Of a DNA stretch of 64,000 nucleotides, positions 51,072 through 59,982 are shown in pieces. Origin of the DNA: Streptomyces sp. NBC_00390 (GTDB taxonomy: Bacteria > Actinomycetota > Actinomycetes > Streptomycetales > Streptomycetaceae); contig NZ_CP107945.1 in assembly GCF_036057275.1 (NCBI RefSeq), positions 5,890,001 to 5,954,000 of the forward strand. Direction: 5' to 3'. How positions within the stretch are numbered: position 1 is the stretch's first letter; every line of letters starts with the position of its first letter. A program made the translations under genes and the position numbers. A model generated the notes under the pieces. It saw nothing but the letters and a program-made list of their open reading frames with translations. It did no database searches and was not told the DNA's origin.

Positions 51072-51725
51072 TCAGCAGCCGTTCAGGATCGACTGGAGCG
51101 TGCTCTTCTCGGCGGAGTCGACCTTCAGGCCCCAGTAGTACTTCGTGTGCACCCACATCCGGGCGTAGGTGCAGCGGTACGAGGTGACCGACGGCAGCCA
51201 CTCGGACGGGTCCTTGTCGCCCTTGGCCTGGTTGACGTTGTCGGTGACGGCGATCAGCTGCGGCCGGGTGAGGTCGTTGGCGAACTGCTGCCGCTTCGAG
51301 GTGGTCCAGCTGTTGGCGCCCGAGCGCCAGGCCTCGGCCAGCGGGACGATGTGGTCGATGTCGACGTCGGAGGCGGCGTACCAGGTGGCGCCGTCGTACG
51401 GCGAGTACCAACTGCCGCTGGTCGCGGCACAGCTGGAGTCCTGGACGACGCCCGAGCCGTCGCGCTTGAGGACGACCTCGCGCGTGTTGCAGGCGCCCGA
51501 CTGGGTGATCCAGTGCGGGAAGAGGTCCCGGCTGTAGCCGGTGGTGGAGCCCTCGGCAGCCACGGTCAGCTGGCTGAGGTACGTACGGGCGGTGGCGGCG
51601 CTGACGGGGGTGGGCGGCGCGGCCTGGGCGGCGGGAGCGGTGGCGAGCAGACCGGTGGTGGCCAGGGCGGATGCAGCGGCGAGCACGGCTATTCGGCGGA
51701 TTCGACGCGCGTAGACGCGGGACAT
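51072..51725 (-). CDS. Secreted HNH endonuclease (core paralogue)
   Basis: A 217-residue exported nuclease closely related to the island copy at 7204-7845. ATG 51,725 follows GAGGAG by six bases, which decides the start; the longer frame to 51,908 is rejected. Signal peptide: basic RVYARRIRR, hydrophobic core, cleavage after AQA. HNH residues: SDVDIDHIVPLAEAWRSG and DLTRPQLIAVTDNVNQAKGD. Cys pairs are conserved between the copies. It lies among stable chromosome genes, suggesting it is the ancestral locus. Confidence 0.88.
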   Translation of the reverse strand: MSRVYARRIRRIAVLAAASALATTGLLATAPAAQAAPPTPVSAATARTYLSQLTVAAEGSTTGYSRDLFPHWITQSGACNTREVVLKRDGSGVVQDSSCAATSGSWYSPYDGATWYAASDVDIDHIVPLAEAWRSGANSWTTSKRQQFANDLTRPQLIAVTDNVNQAKGDKDPSEWLPSVTSYRCTYARMWVHTKYYWGLKVDSAEKSTLQSILNGC

Positions 51726-51944
51726 GTGAACTCCTCTGCGGTGGGGGTGCTTGGCCTCCCCCTCGCCCTTGTGGCGTGGGAGGTGCCCCGATGGGCGTGG
51801 CCATGCTGGCGGCGCCAGGTTTCTCGGGGATGGGCGCCAGGTAACAGGGTGGCGACATGGGCACGTCACATCAAGACGTGCGCGTGTGTTCCCCGCACGT
51901 TCTGACACACCGGCACGAATGTTTCACCGTCGTAGGGTTGCCGG

Positions 51945-52706
51945 GTGCTGCTGCCGGTGAACCTCACCCTCGGGGCGGTCCTGGCCGCCCTCCTGACCCT
52001 TGCGGCGACCGTCGCCGCGCTCGCCCGCCTGGGCCGCTCCCGCGAGATCGCTGTCGCCGGTGTGCGGGCCGCCGTGCAACTCGCCGCCGTCTCCCTGGCT
52101 ATCGGGTGGGTGGTCAAGGCGGTGCCGCTGCTGCTCGCCTTCCTGCTGCTGATGTACGCGGTCGCCGTGCGCACTGCCGGCCGGCGCATCACCCGTAACG
52201 GCACCTGGTGGTGGGCCGGTGTGCCGATCGCCGTGGGTGTGCTGCCGGTCGTCGCCACCCTGCTGCTCACCGGTCTGGTCCCGGTGAAGGGCATCGCGCT
52301 GATCCCGGTCACGGGGATCCTCATCGGCGGCGCGCTCACCGCGACCGTGCTGAGCGGGCGCCGTGCCCTGGACGAGCTGGAGTTGCGCCGGGGCGAGGTG
52401 GAGGCGGGCATGGCGCTCGGCCTCGCCGACCGTGACGCGCGGATGGAGGTGGCGCGCGAGCCCGCGTCCGACGCACTTCTGCCGGGTCTCGACCAGACCC
52501 GGACGGTGGGCCTGGTCACCCTCCCCGGCGCGTTCGTCGGGATGCTGCTGGGCGGGGCGTCACCGCTGGAGGCGGGCGCGGTGCAGCTGTTCGTGCTCGT
52601 CGCGCTGATGGCGGTGCAGGCCGTGGCGGTCGCACTGGTGCTGGAGCTGGTGACCCGGGGACGGCTGCACCGGGACGGCGGCGAGGAGAAGGGCCTGACG
52701 TCCTGA
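51945..52706 (+). CDS. FetB/UPF0014-type ABC transporter permease
   Basis: A 253-residue membrane protein with seven spans: TLGAVLAALLTLAATVAALA, AVQLAAVSLAIGWVVKAVPL, LLLAFLLLMYAVAVRTAGRR and others. KGIALIPVTGILIGGALTAT and LPGLDQTRTVGLVTLPGAFV are the conserved family blocks. In E. coli FetA-FetB exports iron; no FetA-like ATPase is adjacent here. GTG 51,945 lies 12 bases after TAGGGT, so it may be leaderless. Confidence 0.82.
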   Translation: MLLPVNLTLGAVLAALLTLAATVAALARLGRSREIAVAGVRAAVQLAAVSLAIGWVVKAVPLLLAFLLLMYAVAVRTAGRRITRNGTWWWAGVPIAVGVLPVVATLLLTGLVPVKGIALIPVTGILIGGALTATVLSGRRALDELELRRGEVEAGMALGLADRDARMEVAREPASDALLPGLDQTRTVGLVTLPGAFVGMLLGGASPLEAGAVQLFVLVALMAVQAVAVALVLELVTRGRLHRDGGEEKGLTS

Positions 52707-52837
52707 CGTCCGGGCGCCCGCGCGGGCAGGGCTGCCCGGACCCTGGCCGGGTGGACGCCGCCCAGGCCGTCCGGGAGGTGTGCTCGCCCACACCCGTGCC
52801 ACCCCCGGCGGGATGCTCACGTACGCTGTACGGAGTC

Positions 52838-52995
52838 AGAAGGGGAGTAGCTCTTCGCCGGACCGTCGACATACTGCTGGGCCTCGCGCCCGGCCGGCGC
52901 CCGGAGGCGGCCTTGTGAGGCTGCCGGCGAGACCTTCGGCCGCAGTGTCCATGCATGTATTCATGGCGCTGCCGTGCCGAAGCGACCCCTGAAAC
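52838..52995 (+). ncRNA. Manganese (yybP-ykoY) riboswitch
   Basis: AAGGGGAGTAGC (52,840) with CCGTCGACATACTGC (52,863) and GGCGAGACCTTCGGCC (52,926) are the conserved pieces of the yybP-ykoY aptamer; a possible expression-platform stem follows. It lies directly upstream of a GDT1-family transporter, the expected target. Confidence 0.8.
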
Positions 52996-53045
52996 GCTCA
53001 GGACTCTCGGCAGGGCGGTGCCCGACCGATTGAGGACCCCCATCC

Positions 53046-53630
53046 ATGATCAGCTTCACCGTCATGGCGATCACGTTCGGCGTCGTCTTCCTCGCCGAAC
53101 TGCCCGACAAGACCGCGCTCGCCGGTCTGATGCTGGGCACCCGCTACCGCGCCTCCTACGTCTTCGCCGGAGTCGCCGCCGCCTTCGCCGTCCATGTCGC
53201 CCTGGCCATCGCGGCGGGCAGTGTGCTGACCCTGCTGCCGCACCGGCTCGTCCAGGCGGTGGTCGGCCTGCTCTTCCTCGCGGGCGCGCTGATGCTGTTG
53301 CTGAAGAAGAGCGACGGCGAGGAGGAGCACATCAAGGCCCCGGCGGACCAGTCCTTCTGGAAGGTCTCCGGGGCGGGCTTCATGCTCATCCTGGTCGCCG
53401 AGTTCGGCGATCTGACCCAGATCATGACGGCCAATCTGGCGGCCCGCTACGACAGCCCCGTCTCCGTCGGGCTCGGCGCGGTGCTGGCCCTGTGGGCGGT
53501 CGCCGGCATGGGCATCCTCGGTGGCCGGACGCTGATGCAGTACGTCCCGCTGCGGCTGATCACCAGGGTCGCGGCCTGCCTGATGCTGGCGCTGGCCGGA
53601 TTCAGCCTCTACGAGGCGCTCGCCGGCTGA
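53046..53630 (+). CDS. GDT1/TMEM165-family Mn2+ (Ca2+) exporter
   Basis: A 194-residue protein with two copies of the family motif: VVFLAELPDKTALAGLMLGT near the start and ILVAEFGDLTQIMTANLAAR at about residue 120, each with the acidic E-x-G/P-D-K/R pattern that binds metal. Six spans. Bacterial members export manganese (MneA-like). The upstream Mn riboswitch supports that role: high Mn would turn on export. ATG 53,046. Confidence 0.88.
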   Translation: MISFTVMAITFGVVFLAELPDKTALAGLMLGTRYRASYVFAGVAAAFAVHVALAIAAGSVLTLLPHRLVQAVVGLLFLAGALMLLLKKSDGEEEHIKAPADQSFWKVSGAGFMLILVAEFGDLTQIMTANLAARYDSPVSVGLGAVLALWAVAGMGILGGRTLMQYVPLRLITRVAACLMLALAGFSLYEALAG

Positions 53631-53786
53631 GCCTCGCGGCCCTGGCCCGCATCTGCACGCGTGAACCTGACTGCGGAGGCCGACGGTGCGACGGCACCTG
53701 CTGCCGCTCGGCCCGAGCCGGGGGCGGGCCTGACGGACGGCGCTGGCCGGAGGGGGCGTGGTCGCACGCCCCCTCCGGGCACCGGC

Positions 53787-54464
53787 TCAGGCGGCCGGGT
53801 CGGCGACGCGCAGTTCGATCGTGCCGTCCGCGTGTGCGGTCACTGCGAGGCGGGTCAGGTCCGGTACGTGCACGTCCGGCGCGAAGGCCGCGGCCCGCGG
53901 GCCCACGCCGACCACAGGCATCCCAGCCGCATGGGCCGCGGTGATGCCCGCCTCGGAGTCCTCGAAGGCCACGCAGTCGCCCGGGGCGAAGCCCAGCTCG
54001 GCCGCACCCTTCAGGAAGCCCTCCGGGTCCGGTTTGCTCGCCCCGACGCGCTCCGCGGTCACCCGCACCCGCGGCATCGGCAGTCCGGCGGCGGTCATCC
54101 GGACCTGGGCCAGCGCCTCGTCGGCCGAGGTCACCAGGGCGTGCGGCAGGGCGGCGACGGAGGCCATGAAGGCAGCGGCGCCGGCGACCGGGACCACACC
54201 GTCGGTGTCGGCGGTCTCCTGGGCGAGCAGCGTCCGGTTCTCGGCCAGGTTCTGCTCCATGGGGCGGTCCGGCAGGAGTGCCGCCATGGTGGCGTGTCCC
54301 TGCCGGCCGTGGACGACCTTGAGGGCCTCGTCCGGGTCCAGCCCGTGCTCCACCGCCCAGGCGCGCCAGCAGCGCTCCACCACGGCGTCCGAGTTGACGA
54401 TGGTGCCGTCCATGTCCAGCAGGAGGGCGCGGGCGGTCAGTACGAGCGGGGTGGTGGCCGACAT
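53787..54464 (-). CDS. HAD-family sugar-phosphatase-like hydrolase
   Basis: A 225-residue HAD hydrolase. Motif I LLLDMDGTIVNSDAVVERCW (nucleophile Asp and acid Asp), motif II ALVTSADEALA, motif III GASKPDPEGFLKGAAELGFA, motif IV CVAFEDSEAGITAAHAAGMP. The cap domain after motif I is helical as in beta-phosphoglucomutase/glycerol-3-phosphatase types. Sugar or polyol phosphate is the likely substrate. Confidence 0.87.
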   Translation of the reverse strand: MSATTPLVLTARALLLDMDGTIVNSDAVVERCWRAWAVEHGLDPDEALKVVHGRQGHATMAALLPDRPMEQNLAENRTLLAQETADTDGVVPVAGAAAFMASVAALPHALVTSADEALAQVRMTAAGLPMPRVRVTAERVGASKPDPEGFLKGAAELGFAPGDCVAFEDSEAGITAAHAAGMPVVGVGPRAAAFAPDVHVPDLTRLAVTAHADGTIELRVADPAA

Positions 54465-54626
54465 CGGCTGCTCCAGGGCGCGGGAATGGCGAACAAGAGC
54501 GGCTCCGCCCGCCGGTCAGGGAACACGGGCGGAACCACTTTGTTCCTCCACGATACAAAAACCAGAGCGGAAGGGCCACCCCGCCCCCACGGACCCGCCC
54601 CAGCGCCGCCCCTGCCGGGCCGTGCG

Positions 54627-55613
54627 TCAGGGCTCGTACGTCTCCGACTCCAGCGCCCGGCGCGTGTCCCTCCCGTACACGCCCTCAGGGTCGCGGTCGA
54701 TGCCGCGGGCCCACTGGTAGCGCCGTACCGCCTCCTCGACGTCCGCGTCGTACTCCCCGTCGAACGGGCCTTCGTACAGCCGCAGCTGGTCCAGCCGCCG
54801 CTGCAGCTCCTCGACGGAGGGCCCGCTGTCCCCCGGCCGCAGCGTGCGCCGCCCCGACCTCCCGTCCTCGGAGTCGGTGGCCTGCACGGTCGAGGGAGAC
54901 GGGGAGACCGAGGGGCGGCCCGGGGTCGAGCCGCCCGGAGCCGTACCCACCGACGGACCGGTCGGCGACGGCTTGCCGGACGCCGAGGCCGAGGCCGATG
55001 TCGATGCCGAGGGGGAAGCGGACGTGGAAACCGAGGCGGATGGTGAGGCGGACCCGGTGGGGGACGCCGACGCCGACGGCGCGTCCGGCCCGATGCTGAC
55101 GCTCGTCGCGTTCCTGGTGGAGTCCGGCAACGCGCGCTCGCCTTCCCCGTCACCTGAGAACAGCCCGGCGGCGAACGCCACGGTCCCGGCCACCGCCACC
55201 GCCGCCGCGCCTGCCATCAGCCCGGTGAGTGCCCGGCTGCGCGCGGGCTCGGCCCGGTGCCCCGCACCCCCGACGGTGACCAGCTCCAGTTCCTGCGTGT
55301 CCGTGTCGTCCACGCCCGCGAGGTCGGGCAGCGGCCCGGGAGGGGCCGCATAGGGCGGCACCTGCACCGGGGCGGGGTGCGGCGCCATCGGCGCGGGCGG
55401 CGGTCCGGCCGAACCGCTGCCGCCCGTGCCCGTGACCTCCCAGGTCACATACGGCCGGATCCGTAGCGGATCGAAGCCTTCCGTCGCTCCGGCCTGCTCC
55501 TGCCACTCCGCCCCGAGCGCATCCCCCATGCGCCCGCCGCAGCCGCAGCCGGACGCCGCCGGGCCGTCCGCTCTCCCGGGCGTGCCGCACCGCGGGCATG
55601 CCTGTCCGGTCAT
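54627..55613 (-). CDS. Membrane-anchored peptidoglycan-binding protein
   Basis: A 328-residue protein from ATG 55,613 after GGGGAGGGG. The N-terminus has a zinc-ribbon-like QACPRCGTPGRADG and CGCGGRMGDALG; a Pro-rich stretch; one membrane span ALTGLMAGAAAVAVAGTVAF; a long Ser/Ala/Pro linker outside; and a C-terminal PG_binding_1 domain LRPGDSGPSVEELQRRLDQL with VRRYQWARGI. Topology would place the zinc ribbon inside and the wall-binding domain outside. Confidence 0.85.
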   Translation of the reverse strand: MTGQACPRCGTPGRADGPAASGCGCGGRMGDALGAEWQEQAGATEGFDPLRIRPYVTWEVTGTGGSGSAGPPPAPMAPHPAPVQVPPYAAPPGPLPDLAGVDDTDTQELELVTVGGAGHRAEPARSRALTGLMAGAAAVAVAGTVAFAAGLFSGDGEGERALPDSTRNATSVSIGPDAPSASASPTGSASPSASVSTSASPSASTSASASASGKPSPTGPSVGTAPGGSTPGRPSVSPSPSTVQATDSEDGRSGRRTLRPGDSGPSVEELQRRLDQLRLYEGPFDGEYDADVEEAVRRYQWARGIDRDPEGVYGRDTRRALESETYEP

Positions 55614-55764
55614 CGCCGGTCCCCTCCCCTTGGAATGCCAGCGATTATGCAGCGCCCCGTCCGGGCCCTGCGGCCCCACCCCCCACTCGGCAGGCCATAA
55701 CAGAGCAGAACGACCACGATGGGAGAACGGGTAACAACCGCGCGAGCAGCCCGAGGAGGCCTGC

Positions 55765-57843
55765 ATGGCTCAGGAAGCGCGCACTCCGGAGGTGAGTCCG
55801 GCCCCCGGCGAGGGCCAGGACCGGCGCACCGTCCTCGTCGCCATCGGGGCCCTGCTGCTCGGCATGCTGCTCGCCGCGCTCGACCAGACCATCGTCGCCA
55901 CCGCGCTGCCGACCATCGTCAGCGAACTCGGCGGTCTGAACCACCTGTCCTGGGTGGTCACCGCGTACATGCTGGCCGCGACGGCCGCCACCCCGCTGTG
56001 GGGCAAGCTCGGCGACCAGTACGGCCGCAAGAAGCTCTTCCAGGCCGCCATCGTCATCTTCCTCATCGGCTCCGCCCTGTGCGGCATGGCCCAGAACATG
56101 CCGCAACTCATCGGCTACCGCGCCCTCCAGGGCCTCGGCGGCGGCGGGCTCATGGTGCTGTCCATGGCGATCGTCGGCGACATCGTGCCACCGCGCGAAC
56201 GCGGCAGGTACCAGGGCCTGTTCGGTGCGGTGTTCGGTGCGACCAGCGTCCTCGGCCCGCTGCTCGGCGGCCTGTTCACCGAACACCTCAGCTGGCGCTG
56301 GGTCTTCTACATCAACCTGCCCATCGGCGTCGTCGCGCTGCTCGTCGTCGCCGCCGTCCTGCACATCCCGAAACGGCGGACCCGGCACACCATCGACTAC
56401 CTCGGCACCTTCCTCCTCGCGTCGGTCGCCACCTGCCTGGTCCTCGTCGCCTCGCTCGGCGGAACCACCTGGGCCTGGGGCTCGGCGCAGATCATCGTGC
56501 TCGCCGTGCTCGGGGTCGTCCTGCTCGTCGCCTTCGTGGCCGTCGAACGGCGGGCCGCCGAACCGGTGCTGCCGCTGAAGCTGTTCCGTGTCCGGACCTT
56601 CAGCCTCGTCGCCGTCATCAGCTTCATCGTCGGCTTCGCGATGTTCGGCGCGATGACCTTCCTGCCGACGTTCCTGCAGGTCGTCCAAGGGGTCTCGCCG
56701 ACCCTGTCGGGTGTGCACCTGCTGCCGATGGTGCTCGGCCTGCTGGTCACCTCCACCGCCTCCGGCCAGATCGTCAGCCGCACCGGCCGCTGGAAGGTCT
56801 TCCCCATCGCGGGGACCGCCGTCACCGCGCTCGGCCTGTTCCTGCTGCACCAGCTCGAGGAGACCAGCACCACCTGGGAGATGAGCATCTACTTCTTCGT
56901 CTTCGGCGCGGGACTCGGACTCGTCATGCAGGTGCTGGTGCTCGTCGTGCAGAACGCCGTCAGCTACGAGGACCTGGGCGTCGCCACCTCGGGCGCGACG
57001 TTCTTCCGCTCCATCGGCGCCTCGTTCGGCGTCGCTGTTTTCGGCACCGTCTTCACCAGCAGCCTCGAGAACAGGCTCACCGACGCGCTCGCCGGACAGC
57101 GGGTGCCGCCCGGCGCCGACGCCGCGGAGCTGGCCGCCGACCCGCGTGCCATCGCCGAACTGCCGCCGTCGCTGCGGTCGTCGGTACTGCACGCCTACTC
57201 GACATCCATCACGGACGTCTTCCTCTACGCCGTCCCTGTCGTCCTGATCGCCTTCGTCTTCACCTGGTTCCTCAAGGAGGACAAGCTCCGCGGCTCGGTC
57301 ACCGCACCCGACACCACCCAGACCCTGGCCTCCAACCCCGTCGAACGCTCCTCGCACGACGAGGTCGCCCGGGCCCTGTCGGTGCTCGGCTCGCGCGAGG
57401 GACGGCAGCACATCTACGAGAAGATCACCGAGAAGGCGGGCTACGACCTGCTGCCCGCGTCCAGCTGGCTGCTGCTGCGCATCAAGCGCCACGGCATGGT
57501 GGAACCGTCCCGCCTCGCCGAGGCCACGCCCGTACCGCTGCGCGCCATCATGGAGGCTGCCCGCCAGGTCGAGGGCAGGGGATACGCCCGCCGCGTGGGC
57601 CTCGACCTGCTCCTCACCGACCGCGGCGACGAGGCGGCCACGCGGCTGTCGCAGGCCCGCGAGGAGTCGCTGGCACAACTGCTGGGCGACTGGTGGGGCC
57701 CGGAGCGCCCGACCGACCTGGTTCAGCTGGTGCACGAACTCAACAGAGAGCTGTGCGGCTCGGACGGCGAACGGCCCCACGGTCCGCCGCCCGAGCGGGA
57801 TCACGCCGCTCCTCACCACCACCGCCACGAGCACCGCGACTGA
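55765..57843 (+). CDS. DHA2-family MFS efflux pump with MarR-like C-terminal domain
   Basis: A 692-residue transporter. Residues about 20-510 have 14 spans and DHA2 motifs: LAALDQTIVATALPTIVSEL, LWGKLGDQYGRKKLFQ, RALQGLGGGGLMVLSMAIVG and LGPLLGGLFTEHLSWRWVFY. Residues about 535-660 are a cytoplasmic domain (DLLPASSWLLLRIKRHGMVE, LLLTDRGDEAATRLSQAREE) with winged-helix features of MarR-type proteins. The His-rich tail DHAAPHHHRHEHRD could bind metal. Drug export is likely; the tail may regulate activity. ATG 55,765 follows GAGGAGG. Confidence 0.88.
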   Translation: MAQEARTPEVSPAPGEGQDRRTVLVAIGALLLGMLLAALDQTIVATALPTIVSELGGLNHLSWVVTAYMLAATAATPLWGKLGDQYGRKKLFQAAIVIFLIGSALCGMAQNMPQLIGYRALQGLGGGGLMVLSMAIVGDIVPPRERGRYQGLFGAVFGATSVLGPLLGGLFTEHLSWRWVFYINLPIGVVALLVVAAVLHIPKRRTRHTIDYLGTFLLASVATCLVLVASLGGTTWAWGSAQIIVLAVLGVVLLVAFVAVERRAAEPVLPLKLFRVRTFSLVAVISFIVGFAMFGAMTFLPTFLQVVQGVSPTLSGVHLLPMVLGLLVTSTASGQIVSRTGRWKVFPIAGTAVTALGLFLLHQLEETSTTWEMSIYFFVFGAGLGLVMQVLVLVVQNAVSYEDLGVATSGATFFRSIGASFGVAVFGTVFTSSLENRLTDALAGQRVPPGADAAELAADPRAIAELPPSLRSSVLHAYSTSITDVFLYAVPVVLIAFVFTWFLKEDKLRGSVTAPDTTQTLASNPVERSSHDEVARALSVLGSREGRQHIYEKITEKAGYDLLPASSWLLLRIKRHGMVEPSRLAEATPVPLRAIMEAARQVEGRGYARRVGLDLLLTDRGDEAATRLSQAREESLAQLLGDWWGPERPTDLVQLVHELNRELCGSDGERPHGPPPERDHAAPHHHRHEHRD

Positions 57844-58005
57844 CGGCTCAGCGCCGGTTCACCTGATTTCTCCCAGGATGCCCTGGCCTTCAGGCCGGGG
57901 AGGAATGGCTCCTTGGAACGGAGCCGCGAAGCGGTTGAGTTCTCTGCATATCTGCCGTGACCTGTGCTTTCGGGTGTTGTCAGTGGTCGGGGCTAGGTTG
58001 GAGGG

Positions 58006-59167
58006 GTGAAGATCGTGGTGCAGGTGAAGCTGCTGCCGTCGCTCGAGGCGGCGACGGTTTTGGCTGCGACCCCTGCCCGCGTGCAACCGGGCGGCCGATG
58101 CCGCATCGGTGGTGGCGTACGAGACGGGCACCACGTCCCGCAATGAGTTGCAGAAGCTGGTCTACGCCCGTCTCAAGGCCGAGTTCGGGCTCGCTGCCCA
58201 ACCGGCGGTCCGCACGGTGAGGAAGGTCGTGGACGCCTACACGACGTTGCGTGCGAACATCCGGGCCGGGAACCTCGGCCCCGAGGGATCGAAGCGGCGC
58301 AGGCGTGCGGAGTCGAAACCGATTGCCTTCCGTCCGGATGCGGCCCAGCCGTATGACGACCGGATCCTGTCGTGGCAGCACGACGCGCAGACTGTCAGCA
58401 TCTGGGCCGTGGCCGGGCGGATCAAGGGCATCAGGTACACCGGGCACTCCGGCCGGTTGGCGATGCTGGCGAAGTACCGGCGAGGCGAGTCGGATCTTGT
58501 CCACCGGGACGGTATGTGGTTCCTGATCGCCACGTGCGAGGTCCCCGAAGCGCCGCTCAGCACCAACCCGGTGGACTGGATCGGCGTGGACCGGGGCATT
58601 GCAAACCTCGCCACTACTTCCGATGGGGACAACTACCAGGGCCGCCGTCTTGGCCGTTTCCGGCGGTGGCACGCCCGTAAGCGCGCCGAACTCCAGGCGA
58701 AGCAGACCCGCTCCGCCGCCCGGCGCGCCAAGCGGCGGGGCAAGCGCGAGGCCCGGCACGCAGCGCACGTCAACCACAAGATCAGTAAGGAGATCGTGGC
58801 CGTCGCACAACGCACCGGACGCGGGATTGCCCTCGAAGAACTGAGCGGCATCCGTGACCGGGTACGGCCTTCCCGCGACCAGCGGGCCACGTTCTCCTCC
58901 TGGCCGTTCCACCAGCTCGAACAACACCTCCGGTACAAGGCCCAGCGGGCCGGAGTGCCGGTGATCGCGGTGGACGCCCGCTACACCTCGCAGATGTGCC
59001 CGCGTTGCGGGCACACGGTGAGGCACAACCGTCCCACCCGGGACACCTTCTCCTGTCGTCGGTGCGGGCTCGCTGGTCCCGCCGATCACGTCGCCGGGGT
59101 CAACGTGCGCAACCGCGCCCGCTCGGCGTGGGTTCTCGTCAACGGACCCGTACCACAAAGGGTTTAA
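58006..59167 (+). pseudogene. TnpB-type RNA-guided nuclease with N-terminal frameshift
   Basis: GTG 58,006 begins VKIVVQVKLLPSLEAATVLA, the usual TnpB start, but an extra base near 58,065-58,080 shifts the frame before VAYETGTTSRNELQKLVYAR (from 58,109). The rest is complete: RuvC Asp in WIGVDRGIANLATT, Glu in GIALEELSGIR, a zinc finger MCPRCGH and CRRCG, and the final Asp in GPADHVAGVNV. Translation could restart at GTG 58,109, giving 352 residues without the first 30. No TnpA transposase is near, so it is a solitary IS605/IS607-type relic; the 100 bases after the stop may hold the element's right end and guide RNA. Confidence 0.8.
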
Positions 59168-59267
59168 CCTCTCCCTGGCTGGTAGATGCGACCCGTGACC
59201 GCCCTGTCGTAGGGGGCAGTCCGGAGCGCAACAAGGTATAGACGACTGAGCCAACAAGCTCGGTCGT

Positions 59268-59762
59268 TTACGGCCGAGAAGTTGACAGATCCTTGCCGTA
59301 CCAGATGTCCATGTACGGCCCCGTGCAGTACGCCGGTATCTCGGCGTAGCCGTGCCGCGCATACAGCGCGCGGGCCGCGAGCAGGTCCAGGCGCGTGTTC
59401 AGCACCATGCGCCGCGCACCGAAGGCCCTGGCCTCCTCCTCCAGCAGATCCATCAGCAGACCGGCGCCCTTGTGCCCGCGGAACTCGGGCCGTACGAACA
59501 CCCGGGTGAGCTCGGCGCGCTCGGCATCCAGCATCAGGAACCCGCCGCAGGCGGCCGCCTCGCCGCCGTACCGGCCGACGACGAACCGGCCCGTGGGCGG
59601 GGTGAGCTGCTCGGCACCGTCGCCGGCCAGTCCCTCGTCGACCTCCGCGTCGGTCGCGGGCCGCTTCCAGTAGCTGCTCGCGACATCGGCGTAGTACGCG
59701 CGGCGCAGGGTGCTCGCGTCGGGGGAGTCGTAGGCCTCGGGTGCAAGAGTCCAGGTGGTCAT
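59268..59762 (-). CDS. GNAT N-acetyltransferase
   Basis: A 164-residue GNAT. FVVGRYGGEAAACGGFLMLD and ELTRVFVRPEFRGHKGAGLL, with the acetyl-CoA loop FRGHKGAG, then RRMVLNTRLDLLAARALYAR and HGYAEIPAY are classic. ATG 59,762 follows GAGAGAG. Substrate unknown. Confidence 0.87.
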   Translation of the reverse strand: MTTWTLAPEAYDSPDASTLRRAYYADVASSYWKRPATDAEVDEGLAGDGAEQLTPPTGRFVVGRYGGEAAACGGFLMLDAERAELTRVFVRPEFRGHKGAGLLMDLLEEEARAFGARRMVLNTRLDLLAARALYARHGYAEIPAYCTGPYMDIWYGKDLSTSRP

Positions 59763-59892
59763 GGGGACTCTCTCTAGCCGAGGCCGAGCGGGTTCGGCCA
59801 GTGATTTGTTCCGCCGGGTGGTCGGGGGCGGACAAGGGCCATCGGCCGGTCGAGGTACTCGCGCCCGTCGGCGGCGGGCAGCAGGAAGCAGA

Positions 59893-59924
59893 GGAGCCCC
59901 TCCAACAAGTGCTGGAGGGGCTCC
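59893..59924 (-). terminator. Terminator hairpin after the YVTN protein gene
   Basis: GGAGCCCCTCCA pairs perfectly with TGGAGGGGCTCC around eight bases. It lies about 60 bases past the stop of the minus-strand propeller gene. Confidence 0.75.
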
Positions 59925-59982
59925 TTCACGTCAAGCGGCGCCCGGACGTCGAAGCGCTCTCGGCGGACGAATACCGGCCGTC

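Noticed and set aside
51726-51908. 61-residue N-terminal extension of the core HNH nuclease
   Set aside because: The GAGGAG site and signal peptide both point to ATG 51,725.
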